Shown: positions 15,874 through 24,787 of the stretch, one piece after another | Position numbering within the stretch: position 1 is the first letter of the stretch | Layout of the letters: each line of letters starts with the position of its first letter | From: an uncultured Dokdonia sp. | GTDB taxonomy: Bacteria; Bacteroidota; Bacteroidia; Flavobacteriales; Flavobacteriaceae | Direction of reading: 5' to 3' | NCBI RefSeq assembly: GCF_937910895.1 | Contig: NZ_CALEMI010000085.1 | Coordinates: forward strand, 1-48,585 | Length of the DNA stretch: 48,585 bases | Program-made: the position numbers and the translations under genes | Notes under the pieces: generated by a model | What the model was told of the DNA's origin: nothing | The model's input: the letters and a program-made list of their open reading frames with translations, nothing else | Databases searched by the model: none

Positions 15874-16973
15874 ATAAAAATAACCAATCAAAATATGTAT
15901 GCCTTTTTGCTTCTTGTTTAATTACCAAAGGAGAAAACCGAGCATTACTCTCTGACACACAAAGAGGAACCTTTGAGCTTATTCCTAATGATATGGTTAC
16001 CTTTCTTGAACACGCACAACATCTTAGCCTTCACAGTATTTTTACAATGTATGGTGATGATAATAAAGATATTCTTGAATCTTATTTAGATTTTCTATTA
16101 CAAGATGAATATGTTTTTCTTACCGATGAAGAAACCAAAAATCATTTTTCTCCTTTAAAAAAACAGTGGAAATCACCACATATCATTGCAAATGCTATTA
16201 TTGATATTTCTTCATATAACACTACAGCTGTATATTATAATGATATTGTACAACAACTGGATACACTGCGTTGTCAAGCATTACAAATTAGAGCTTATAG
16301 TGTATTAACGATAGATGAAATTACACATCTCATTGCATCTGCAAAAGATACATGTATAGAGTCTGTAGAATTATATACTACCTATTCTGAGTTACTAACG
16401 CCACAAGTACTCAACACCTTATTATTTGAATACACAAAAGTTGCAACAATTATTATCCATAGTGCTCCTTATGCAAATGATATCGAAGTTGTTAAAGGAT
16501 TATCTACCATACATTTTACCGAAGAGGTTCTTGTGGGTGAACAATGTTGTGGTGTTGTTTCTAAAAAATATTTTAACCCAAATAAAGATATGTTTATGGA
16601 ATCTCAATTTCATAATACGTGTTTGAATCGTAAGATCTCTGTAGATAAAGACGGTTTTATAAAGAATTGTCCTTCTATGAGAAACCACTACGGGCATTGT
16701 TCTCAACATACATTGGAAGAAGTGATTGATAATGAAAAGTTTAAGGTACTTGGAAATATTACAAAAGATCAAATAAGCGTTTGTAAAACCTGTGAATTTA
16801 GACATGTGTGCACAGATTGCAGAGCATACACAGAAGACCCATCAGATAGCTACTCAAAACCTTTAAAATGTGGGTACAGCCCTGTAACAAATGAATGGGA
16901 AGAATGGAGTGACAATCCGCTTAAACAAACCGCCATCATTCACTATGAATTACACCAACTCATAAAAGCATAA
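15861..16973 (+). CDS. gwsS: Grasp-with-spasm SPASM-domain peptide maturase
   Basis: A 370-residue protein. The C-terminal SPASM-type region is rich in cysteine: CLNRKISVDKDG, FIKNCPSMRNHYGHC, then VCKTCEFRHVCTDCRAY and a last Cys in KCGYSP, enough to bind one or two auxiliary Fe-S clusters. The N-terminal half has no CxxxCxxC radical-SAM motif; its early cysteines (C14 and C19) are spaced C-x4-C. The barrel is therefore degenerate, or the protein acts through the SPASM clusters or as a leader-recognition partner. It overlaps the upstream gene by 13 nt and ends 6 nt before the exporter. Identity is strongly supported by context. Confidence 0.88.
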   Translation: MFQINKNNQSKYVCLFASCLITKGENRALLSDTQRGTFELIPNDMVTFLEHAQHLSLHSIFTMYGDDNKDILESYLDFLLQDEYVFLTDEETKNHFSPLKKQWKSPHIIANAIIDISSYNTTAVYYNDIVQQLDTLRCQALQIRAYSVLTIDEITHLIASAKDTCIESVELYTTYSELLTPQVLNTLLFEYTKVATIIIHSAPYANDIEVVKGLSTIHFTEEVLVGEQCCGVVSKKYFNPNKDMFMESQFHNTCLNRKISVDKDGFIKNCPSMRNHYGHCSQHTLEEVIDNEKFKVLGNITKDQISVCKTCEFRHVCTDCRAYTEDPSDSYSKPLKCGYSPVTNEWEEWSDNPLKQTAIIHYELHQLIKA

Positions 16974-16979
16974 AATAGT

Positions 16980-19169
16980 GTGAAGCAATTTCCTTTTTAT
17001 AAGCAAGCAGATTTTAAGGATTGCGGTCCCACCTGTTTAAAAATCATAGCAAAGCATTATGACAAGGTTATTCCTATCCAAAAATTAAGAACGTTAAGCG
17101 AAACTACCCGAGCAGGAAGTCACTTGATAGGTATAAGCGAAGCGGCAGAAAAAATAGGTTTCAGAACACTTGGTGTAAAAATAACCTTAGAAGACTTAAG
17201 AGATGCGCCGTTGCCTTGTATTCTTCATTGGAATAAAAATCACTATGTTGTATTATATAAAATCAAAAAGAACACGTTTTACATATCTGATCCCGCACAT
17301 GGCTTATTAAAGTATAACAAAAAGGACTTTTTAAAGTCTTGGCTAGGGCTTAATGTCCCAGAAGATGCAGAAGAAGGAATTACGTTACTTATAGAACTTA
17401 CACCTAGACTTTTTGAAAATGAATATGAAGACAAAGAAAAAAAAATAGGACTCTCTTTTATTTTAAGGTATCTAACACGTTACAAATCTTTTCTCTGGCA
17501 ACTTATCCTAGGACTTGTAGGCGCTAGTATATTGCAATTTATTTTTCCATTTCTAACGCAGAGTATTGTAGATATAGGAATTAAAAATTCAGATATTCAC
17601 TTTATCTATTTGATCCTCTTTGCTCAACTAGCACTTTTTTTAGGAAGAACAGCTATTGAAATTGTACGAAGTTGGATATTATTACATCTGAGTACACGAA
17701 TAAATATTTCTTTGATTTCAGATTTCTTCATCAAGCTTATGAAGCTCCCTATTGCCTTTTTTGATGTTAGAATGACTGGAGATATCCTACAACGGATAGG
17801 AGATCATAGTCGTATAGAACGTATCCTGACCACCTCATCACTAAACGTATTATTCTCTGTACTTAATCTTTTTGTATTCAGTATTGTACTTGCCTACTAC
17901 AACGTAAAGATTTTTACTGTTTTTATCTTAGGAAGTATATTATATTTTTTATGGATCACATTATTCCTCAAAAGACGCGCCGATCTGGATTACAAACAAT
18001 TTTCGCAGGTAAGCCAGGAACAAAGTAAGGTCATAGAACTTATTAATGGCATGCAAGAGATTAAATTACATAACGCAGAAAAGCAGAAACGCTGGGGGTG
18101 GGAATTTATGCAAGCACGCCTGTTCAAATTATCTATCGAAGGTTTAGTATTGGAGCAATACCAAAATGTGGGTTCTGGTTTCATCAACGAACTTAAAAAT
18201 ATTTTAATTACCGTCTTATCAGCGACGTTAGTTATAGATGGCGAAATCACCATTGGAGTTATGCTTGCCATTTCATACATCGTAGGACAACTCAACTCTC
18301 CTATTAGTCAACTTATTTCGTTTGTAAGAGAAATTCAAGATGCAAAAATTGCCTTAGACCGTCTCTCTGAAATTCACGGTAAAGATGAGGAAGAAACAGG
18401 CACAGAAGAGCAAATTAATACAACTACCTACCCTACCAACTTTGATCTCAAAAATGTTTCTTTTAGATATGTTGGAGCTTCAAAAAATGTATTAGAGAAT
18501 CTAAACATCTATATCCCTGAAAATAAAGTAACAGCCATAGTAGGTACTAGTGGTAGCGGAAAAACAACATTGATTAAATTACTTCTTAAATTTTATGAGC
18601 AACAAGAAGGAACGATAAAAACAGGAAATGTTGATTTAAAAAACATAAGTCCTAGTACTTGGAGAAGTCGTTGTGGTGTTGTGATGCAAGAAGGCTATAT
18701 TTTTAATGATACTATTGCCAATAATATTGCCGTTGGAGAAGACTTTATAGATAAAGAGAAACTCATTAAAGCAGTTGAAATTGCAAATATAAAAGACTTT
18801 ATAGAAACCCTTCCGCTATCATATAATACTAAAATAGGGAATGAAGGCGTAGGCATAAGCACAGGTCAGAAACAACGTTTACTCATTGCTAGAGCTGTGT
18901 ATAAAAATCCTGAATTTATATTCTTTGATGAAGCCACAAGTGCCCTTGACGCTAATAATGAACGAGTGATCATTAAAAATCTTGAAGAGTTTTTTAAAGA
19001 CAGAACCGTACTTATCGTAGCACATAGATTAAGTACCGTAAAAAGAGCAGATCAAATCATTGTCTTAGATAAAGGGCATATTACAGAAGTAGGAAATCAC
19101 GATTCCTTAATCGAAAAAAAGGGAGACTATTACCATCTCGTAAAAAACCAGCTAGAACTTGGAAAGTAA
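16980..19169 (+). CDS. Peptidase-containing ABC exporter (C39 family)
   Basis: A 729-residue fusion of an N-terminal C39 peptidase, a six-helix membrane domain (about 160-460) and an ABC ATPase. The peptidase has Q9, C15 in DCGPTC, H88 in HWNKNHYVV and D104 in SDPAHG, so it should be active and cut the leader during export. The ATPase has Walker A GTSGSGKTT (near 522), a variant signature STGQKQR (near 630) and Walker B FIFFDEATSALD. The start is GTG at 16980, 6 nt after the SPASM gene; no better ATG is available before the catalytic region. It overlaps the HlyD gene by one base (TAATG). Confidence 0.93.
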   Translation: MKQFPFYKQADFKDCGPTCLKIIAKHYDKVIPIQKLRTLSETTRAGSHLIGISEAAEKIGFRTLGVKITLEDLRDAPLPCILHWNKNHYVVLYKIKKNTFYISDPAHGLLKYNKKDFLKSWLGLNVPEDAEEGITLLIELTPRLFENEYEDKEKKIGLSFILRYLTRYKSFLWQLILGLVGASILQFIFPFLTQSIVDIGIKNSDIHFIYLILFAQLALFLGRTAIEIVRSWILLHLSTRINISLISDFFIKLMKLPIAFFDVRMTGDILQRIGDHSRIERILTTSSLNVLFSVLNLFVFSIVLAYYNVKIFTVFILGSILYFLWITLFLKRRADLDYKQFSQVSQEQSKVIELINGMQEIKLHNAEKQKRWGWEFMQARLFKLSIEGLVLEQYQNVGSGFINELKNILITVLSATLVIDGEITIGVMLAISYIVGQLNSPISQLISFVREIQDAKIALDRLSEIHGKDEEETGTEEQINTTTYPTNFDLKNVSFRYVGASKNVLENLNIYIPENKVTAIVGTSGSGKTTLIKLLLKFYEQQEGTIKTGNVDLKNISPSTWRSRCGVVMQEGYIFNDTIANNIAVGEDFIDKEKLIKAVEIANIKDFIETLPLSYNTKIGNEGVGISTGQKQRLLIARAVYKNPEFIFFDEATSALDANNERVIIKNLEEFFKDRTVLIVAHRLSTVKRADQIIVLDKGHITEVGNHDSLIEKKGDYYHLVKNQLELGK

Positions 19170-20464
19170 TGAATAATCCTATAGACAATATTAAACTTAG
19201 AAGTGAAGACGTTCAAGCAATTCTTACCAAAGTACCTCATTGGATGATCCGTTGGGGAAGCGGTACTTTCTTATGTATTATCATCCTATTATTAATATTG
19301 AGCTGGTTCATATCATATCCAGATATTGTCAATGCCAAAGCCATACTTACTACCGAAATCCCTCCTCAAAAAATCTATGCTCAAAACAGTGGCAAATTAG
19401 AAGCATTGCTAGTAAAAGATAATGATACTGTGCTAGAAGGACAGCTCTTAGGCATCATAGAAAACACGGCTGATTACAAAGATATCTACACACTCAAAAC
19501 CATACTAGACACCATTACTTTTGAGAACAACAACGTCCTATTCCCTATCAACGAACTCCCTATTTTCTTTTTAGGGGATGTAGAAGATGCCTATACAACT
19601 TTTGAAAATCAGTATATCCTATATCATTTAAATAAGAAATTACATCCCTATTCGTACGAGGTCATTGCGAATGAAACTTCACTTTCTGAATCAAGAGCTC
19701 AGTTACTCAACTTGCAAGAACAGCAAAAACTAAAACAACTAGAACTCACTCTTAAAAGAAATGAGCTTTCGCGAAAAAAAACGCTGTATGAAAAAGGCGT
19801 TATTTCTTCTCAGGAATATGATAATGATCAATTAGAGTATTACAGAGTCGAAAGAGAAATGCAAACATTTACCAACACCATTTCTCAAACAAGGGCCTCT
19901 ATAAGTAATGGCAGAAAGACATCCATTGGCACAAAAATAAATAGAGAAAAAGAAGAAATGTTGATGTATAAAAACGTAGTTCAAGCCTATAATAATCTAC
20001 AAAAAAGTATCCGTTCTTGGGAACTACAATATGCACTAACTGCTGATATTGTAGGGAAAGTAACGCTTATGAAATATTGGAAAGCAAATCAAAACATCAC
20101 ACAAAATGATTTAGTGTTTACCATCATTCCTACAGAGGATATCCCATATATTGCAAAATTAACCACCCCACCTCAAAACGCAGGTAAAATTAGAGTAGGT
20201 CAGAAAATAAATATTAAACTATTTAACTATCCAGATATTGAATATGGCGTATTACAAGGGAATGTCCTTAAAATATCTCAAGTCCCTAATGAAGAAGGAA
20301 ACTACCTGATAGACGCCAGCGTTCATAAGGATTTAATGACTTCGTATAATAAAAAACTCACATTCACTCAAGAAATGCCCGGAGAAGCGAGCATTATTAC
20401 AGAAGATCTGAAACTACTAGATCGTTTCTTTTATAATTTCAAAGAAATAACAAAACGCCAGTAA
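19169..20464 (+). CDS. HlyD-family periplasmic adaptor of the RiPP exporter
   Basis: A 431-residue membrane fusion protein. One N-terminal membrane helix (about 29-50, TFLCIIILLLILSWF) precedes a biotinyl-lipoyl-like segment (KNDTVLEGQLLGII). A long coiled coil follows (about 175-275, SESRAQLLNLQEQQKLKQ...), then the second lipoyl half and a beta-barrel region (PPQNAGKIRVGQKINIKLF). It links the C39 ABC exporter to an outer-membrane channel, but no TolC-like gene is present in the cluster. The start overlaps the exporter stop (TAATG). A GCTTTCGCGAAAA variant of the dispersed palindrome lies in the coding sequence at 19764-19776, encoding LSRK. Confidence 0.92.
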   Translation: MNNPIDNIKLRSEDVQAILTKVPHWMIRWGSGTFLCIIILLLILSWFISYPDIVNAKAILTTEIPPQKIYAQNSGKLEALLVKDNDTVLEGQLLGIIENTADYKDIYTLKTILDTITFENNNVLFPINELPIFFLGDVEDAYTTFENQYILYHLNKKLHPYSYEVIANETSLSESRAQLLNLQEQQKLKQLELTLKRNELSRKKTLYEKGVISSQEYDNDQLEYYRVEREMQTFTNTISQTRASISNGRKTSIGTKINREKEEMLMYKNVVQAYNNLQKSIRSWELQYALTADIVGKVTLMKYWKANQNITQNDLVFTIIPTEDIPYIAKLTTPPQNAGKIRVGQKINIKLFNYPDIEYGVLQGNVLKISQVPNEEGNYLIDASVHKDLMTSYNKKLTFTQEMPGEASIITEDLKLLDRFFYNFKEITKRQ

Positions 20465-20489
20465 CTTCATTCCAAACAATACAAATCCA

Positions 20490-20528
20490 AAAAAACCTGA
20501 CAGCTATGATATAACTTTCAGGTTTTTT
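20490..20528. terminator. Bidirectional terminator between the RiPP operon and ftsZ
   Basis: AAAAAACCTGA (20490-20500) pairs with TCAGGTTTTTT (20518-20528). A and T runs on the outer ends make it competent on both strands. It serves the HlyD gene (stop 20464) and ftsZ (stop 20550), which converge here. Its core resembles the hairpin at 14133-14162. Confidence 0.88.
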
Positions 20529-20549
20529 AGGATTAAGTTGGCTCTTTTT

Positions 20550-22526
20550 CTAATCTACATTATCATGTAGAAAAGAATTATTACTACGTAACTGTATGTC
20601 TTCATTATCATCTGTAGATAAGGTGGTGCGAGATAAATTCCCTTCTTTTCCAGGTGTTTTTTCATCAAGATCAATCCCCATACGTTTATATGCGGGTTGC
20701 TTCTCTATTTCTTCAATACGCGATTGATTATGATGAAACTTATAATTAAATTCCTTCATCTTGCGTTTACGCTCTGCTGCGCGATCTACCAGAAGCTTTG
20801 AAATAGGGCTGTTCATAGGATCTATTTCATCTTCCTTCATGTCTTCAGATGTTGTCTCTTCTGGCGCTATCGTTTTTTTCTCAAAAACAATGGTTTCTTC
20901 TTCTACCTGTAAGTTCTCACTGTCATTTGAAGCTTTTGCCGATGAAAGAGATTCCTCTACTTCCATATAGTCTTCTAGACTATACCGCTTCTCTCCATCT
21001 GTAGAAAGTTCTGTAACTGGAATAATCTCTATCGGATCTTTAACTTCTATTTCTGCAAGCTCTTCATTCAATTCAAAAAGAACAGGAGCCTCTGTGACTT
21101 CTTCCTTTTTGACCGGCACTTTCTCTTCCTCTTCTTCATACATTGGAAGATCAAAAGACAACATCCCTGTCGTTTCCTCTTCTTTAACAGGAGCTACTTC
21201 TTGTATTTTCGCCTCCTCTTGGCGAACGGTGGTATCTATAATTTCAAAATCATCTTCAGAAATCGCAAGTACTTCTTCATATACCACATCAATATCTCGG
21301 ATAAGATCTGTAGTAGGAATTATTTTAAAATCTGCTGCTTCTTTCTTAACCGCTATCGGAGGTTTTTCTTCAAAATCATTCAAATCCAATGTATGAACTA
21401 TCTTTTTTGGCACTACCGGTTTTTCAACAACAGGAGGTGCTTCCTTAATAATAGCTTTTGGCATTAAATCCTGTTGTGCTTTTTGCTCTTCTTCTAGTGT
21501 ATGAATGATTTTTTTAGACTCTACATTAACAATATCATCTTGTTGCTCTACATTAAATCCTGTAGCAATAATAGTCACAGAAATCGCGTCACCAAGAGAC
21601 TCATCTTCACCAACACCCATGATAATATTTGCACTATTACCAGCTTCTGCTTGGATATGATCATTAATTTCTCCTATCTCATCAATCGTAATTTCATCAC
21701 CTCCAGATACGATAAGAAGTAATACATTCTTAGCTCCCTTAATCTTATTATCATTCAATAACGGAGAGTCCAATGCTTTTGTAATTGCTTCAAAGGCACG
21801 GTTTGTACCACTTGCTGTAGAACTTCCCATGATGGCAGTTCCACTATTACTTAATACGGTTTTTGCATCCCGAAGGTCAATATTTTGTGTATAGTGATGT
21901 GTAATTACTTCGGCTATCCCACGAGAAGCGGTAGCAAGTACTTCATCGGCTTTACTGAATCCTGCTTTAAACCCGAGGTTTCCATACACCTCTCTTAACT
22001 TGTTATTATTGATAACAATCAGAGAATCTACCTGAGCTCGCAAACGATCTACACCTTGTTGTGCTTGTTCATTACGCATTTTACCTTCAAATTGGAAAGG
22101 AATAGTCACAATCCCTACGACCAGGACGTCCATTTCTCTTGCCATTTTTGCAATCACAGGTGCAGCTCCTGTACCAGTACCACCACCCATACCAGCAGTG
22201 ATAAAAATCATTTTGGTATTGGTGCCAAGCATTTCCTTGATATCTTGCGCACTTTCAATGGCGGCTTGTTCTCCCACTTCAGGATTTGCTCCTGCGCCTA
22301 GTCCTTCTGTCAGCCCTACTCCCAATTGTATTTTAATAGGTACTGTACTGTTTTCTAATGCCTGTGCATCTGTATTGCAAATCACAAAATCCACCCCTTT
22401 GATTCCTTGCTGGAACATGTGATTAATTGCATTACTACCTCCTCCACCTACACCAATAACTTTTATCACGTTACTTTGGTTTTTAGGTAGATCAAATGTA
22501 ATTCCATCAAATTCTGTCGTACTCAT
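20550..22526 (-). CDS. ftsZ: Cell division GTPase FtsZ
   Basis: The tubulin-like protein that polymerises into the Z ring. The GTPase core holds GVGGGGSNAINHM (25-37), the tubulin signature GGGTGTG (near 113-120) and the T7-loop sequence NIDLRDAKTVLS. At 658 residues it is far longer than the E. coli protein (383). The extra length is an acidic, low-complexity linker of about 300 residues after the core, rich in Glu and Lys, ending in a short conserved-looking tail (NNSFLHDNVD) that should bind partners such as FtsA. Extended linkers are usual in flavobacteria. It is the last gene of the dcw cluster here; a bidirectional terminator follows. Confidence 0.97.
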   Translation of the reverse strand: MSTTEFDGITFDLPKNQSNVIKVIGVGGGGSNAINHMFQQGIKGVDFVICNTDAQALENSTVPIKIQLGVGLTEGLGAGANPEVGEQAAIESAQDIKEMLGTNTKMIFITAGMGGGTGTGAAPVIAKMAREMDVLVVGIVTIPFQFEGKMRNEQAQQGVDRLRAQVDSLIVINNNKLREVYGNLGFKAGFSKADEVLATASRGIAEVITHHYTQNIDLRDAKTVLSNSGTAIMGSSTASGTNRAFEAITKALDSPLLNDNKIKGAKNVLLLIVSGGDEITIDEIGEINDHIQAEAGNSANIIMGVGEDESLGDAISVTIIATGFNVEQQDDIVNVESKKIIHTLEEEQKAQQDLMPKAIIKEAPPVVEKPVVPKKIVHTLDLNDFEEKPPIAVKKEAADFKIIPTTDLIRDIDVVYEEVLAISEDDFEIIDTTVRQEEAKIQEVAPVKEEETTGMLSFDLPMYEEEEEKVPVKKEEVTEAPVLFELNEELAEIEVKDPIEIIPVTELSTDGEKRYSLEDYMEVEESLSSAKASNDSENLQVEEETIVFEKKTIAPEETTSEDMKEDEIDPMNSPISKLLVDRAAERKRKMKEFNYKFHHNQSRIEEIEKQPAYKRMGIDLDEKTPGKEGNLSRTTLSTDDNEDIQLRSNNSFLHDNVD

Positions 22527-22685
22527 ATTTTTGATTTTAGCCCCTTTTATTACTTTTCTGTTTCTGTGTCCGCTTTCGTACTTCGACTCTTGCTTAGCAT
22601 CAACTTCTGTTTCTGCGTCCGCTTTCGCGAAAGCGTATATTTCTTTAATTATTTTACGTAACCTGTATTCTTCTGTAGTTCCTAA
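22527..22685. other. ftsA-ftsZ spacer with dispersed palindrome
   Basis: The spacer contains a perfect CGCTTTCGCGAAAGCG at 22620-22635. It also has a local duplication in which TTTCTGTGTCCGCTTTCG (22561-22578) recurs as TTTCTGCGTCCGCTTTCG (22610-22627). The palindrome may fold in the ftsA-ftsZ mRNA. I see no T run that would make it a terminator. Confidence 0.55.
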
Positions 22686-24020
22686 CTACTCTGCATTATC
22701 CAAAAAATCTTTAAATTTTTCTGCCCAACGATCAAAAATGCTCTTCTTTGGCGCCGATGGAGTCTTCACTGTTGTCTCTCTAGGAGCAGCATCTCCATCC
22801 TCTATTCCTACATCTTCCTGAATATTTTCTAGTACTTCTTTCTCTTCACTGTTAAATAATCCTTGCTCAAGACTATTCATCACCAGTCCTACAGCGGTTG
22901 CAAACATAGGACTTGTGGTCTCAGAATCACTATCGCCTGCAAGGTGTTCATTCGGATATCCTATACGGGTATCCATCCCTGTAATATATTCTACCAATTG
23001 TTTGAGGTGTTTTAATTGAGAACCTCCTCCTGTCAAAACAATACCCGCAATCAGTTTTTTCTTTTGCTCCTCGTGACCATAATTTTTTATCTCTAAATAT
23101 ACTTGCTCAATAATTTCTACAACTCTTGCATGTATGATTTTAGATAAGTTTTTTAATGTAATCTCTTTTGGATCACGACCTCTAAGTCCTGGAATAGAAA
23201 CAATCTCATTGTCTTTATTTTCTCCTGGCCACGCAGATCCAAACTTTATCTTCAAAAGCTCTGCTTGCTTTTCTATAATAGAGCATCCTTCTTTGATATC
23301 TTCTGTAATCACATTTCCTCCAAAAGGGATCACAGCCGTATGGCGTATAATGCCATCTTTAAAAATGGCGAGGTCTGTGGTACCACCTCCTATATCAATA
23401 AGTGCTACGCCAGCTTCTTTTTCTTCCTGACTTAATACCGCATCTGCAGACGCCAATGGCTCTAGTGTGATTCTATCTAAATTTAATCCTGCACTCTTTA
23501 CACAACGCCCTATATTTCTAATGGATGCCACTTGCCCCACAACTACGTGAAAATTAGCTTCTACTCGTCCACCATACATCCCTATAGGTTCTTTAATCTC
23601 ACTTTGCCCGTCTACTTTATATTCTTGTGGTAAGACGTGAATAATCTCCTCTCCTGGGAGCATTACCAATTTATGTACTTGATTACACAAGGCATCTATA
23701 TCTGTGCTATCTATCACAGCATCTGCATTGGATCGTGTGATGTAATCACTGTGTTGCAAACTGCGTATATGTTGTCCTGCAATCCCTACAACAACATCTT
23801 TAATTTTGATCCCTGATACATTCTCTGCTTCTTGAACAGCTTGTTGTACAGATTGAATCGTTTGGGTAATATTATTGACAACCCCGCGATGTACGCCTAG
23901 ACTTTTAGACTTCCCAATCCCTAGAATCTCAACTTTATTATATTCATTGTAACGACCTATCATAGCTACAATCTTAGTTGTACCTATATCTAGTCCTACT
24001 GCGATATTTTGCTGTTCCAT
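22686..24020 (-). CDS. ftsA: Cell division protein FtsA
   Basis: An actin-like ATPase that tethers FtsZ to the membrane. Starting at the ATG at 24020 gives MEQQNIAVGLDIGTTKIVAMIG, which matches the family phosphate-1 motif at the expected place. The 22 extra residues available upstream (to 24086) overlap ftsQ and look non-coding. Later motifs are LIDIGGGTTDLAIF (phosphate 2) and IVLTGGGSQL (adenosine motif). The 444-residue length is normal. The C-terminal SIFDRWAEKFKDFLDN is an amphipathic helix of the type that binds membrane. Confidence 0.95.
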   Translation of the reverse strand: MEQQNIAVGLDIGTTKIVAMIGRYNEYNKVEILGIGKSKSLGVHRGVVNNITQTIQSVQQAVQEAENVSGIKIKDVVVGIAGQHIRSLQHSDYITRSNADAVIDSTDIDALCNQVHKLVMLPGEEIIHVLPQEYKVDGQSEIKEPIGMYGGRVEANFHVVVGQVASIRNIGRCVKSAGLNLDRITLEPLASADAVLSQEEKEAGVALIDIGGGTTDLAIFKDGIIRHTAVIPFGGNVITEDIKEGCSIIEKQAELLKIKFGSAWPGENKDNEIVSIPGLRGRDPKEITLKNLSKIIHARVVEIIEQVYLEIKNYGHEEQKKKLIAGIVLTGGGSQLKHLKQLVEYITGMDTRIGYPNEHLAGDSDSETTSPMFATAVGLVMNSLEQGLFNSEEKEVLENIQEDVGIEDGDAAPRETTVKTPSAPKKSIFDRWAEKFKDFLDNAE

Positions 24021-24070
24021 AGTATTATCGTTTTGAGTTCTCACTATATTAAGTGGATACTCATGACTCC

Positions 24071-24787
24071 TTATCCTCTTTTGCAAACCACTTGATCAGT
24101 ATACTTAAGATTAATAAGTTGATACGTATCCAATGTTTTGTCCTTTTGTGCTTTCTGGTAGAAAGCTTTATAATTTGTAAGCTTATGTTCTAAGCTTATT
24201 ACCTCTCCTATCAAAATTTCATAATCCAATTTTCTAGGAATAAGGATATACTGATTCCCTCTTTGTTTATGAACGCCAATAATATGTTTATTCAAAAACA
24301 CATCATTTTTTATATATAAGATTAATTGTGTTACTGTAGGGATGTCTTTTTTTTCAATCCCATTTACAATAGGTACTCTTGCCGAAAAATTCTTGGAGAG
24401 TGGCATTTCTTCTCCATCTTGATCTATATAAAATGACGTAGTACCATTCACACGAGCAATAGGCTTTCGCTGCTCAATAGCGACTCCCACTGTTCCTGCC
24501 ATGGTTACATAAACATCTGCATTTTTGATAGTTGGATGCGATGTAACTCGCATCTCCATCTCATTCAAAGCTAATTTTTCTTTAGGCATACCCGTAACCT
24601 TGCCTTTACTTTGTATTAACAATTTATCAACGGTTTCTCTGGTTACAAAAGGAGTGCTTTCATCATCAAACTGAATAGCCACTTTATCGACCAATCTCAC
24701 ACTATTACGCTGTGATGCAAAGGCATATAAAAACACTGTCACCAACAGTAATCCAAAAAACCGTATGTAATTCCAGTTAATACGCAT
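24071..24787 (-). CDS. ftsQ: Cell division protein FtsQ/DivIB
   Basis: A 238-residue bitopic membrane protein. An N-terminal membrane helix (IRFFGLLLVTVFLYAF, about 8-23) is followed by a POTRA-like segment (VDKLLIQ...MRVTSHPTIKNADVYVTMAGTVGVAIEQRKPIARV, split here for reading) and a beta-rich C-terminal domain with VNGIEKKDIPTV. It joins the late divisome as part of the FtsQ/L/B control complex. It overlaps murC by 11 nt, so translation is coupled. Sequence conservation in this family is low, so identity rests on the POTRA motifs and gene order. Confidence 0.92.
   Translation of the reverse strand: MRINWNYIRFFGLLLVTVFLYAFASQRNSVRLVDKVAIQFDDESTPFVTRETVDKLLIQSKGKVTGMPKEKLALNEMEMRVTSHPTIKNADVYVTMAGTVGVAIEQRKPIARVNGTTSFYIDQDGEEMPLSKNFSARVPIVNGIEKKDIPTVTQLILYIKNDVFLNKHIIGVHKQRGNQYILIPRKLDYEILIGEVISLEHKLTNYKAFYQKAQKDKTLDTYQLINLKYTDQVVCKRG

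Noticed and set aside
20761-22422. Plus-strand ORFs inside ftsZ (Ser-rich peptides)
   Set aside because: These are antisense reading of the Glu/Lys-rich FtsZ coding sequence, with no motif or start context.
24021-24086. N-terminal extension of FtsA
   Set aside because: The family start MEQQNIAVGLDIG begins at 24020; the upstream part overlaps ftsQ and looks non-coding.
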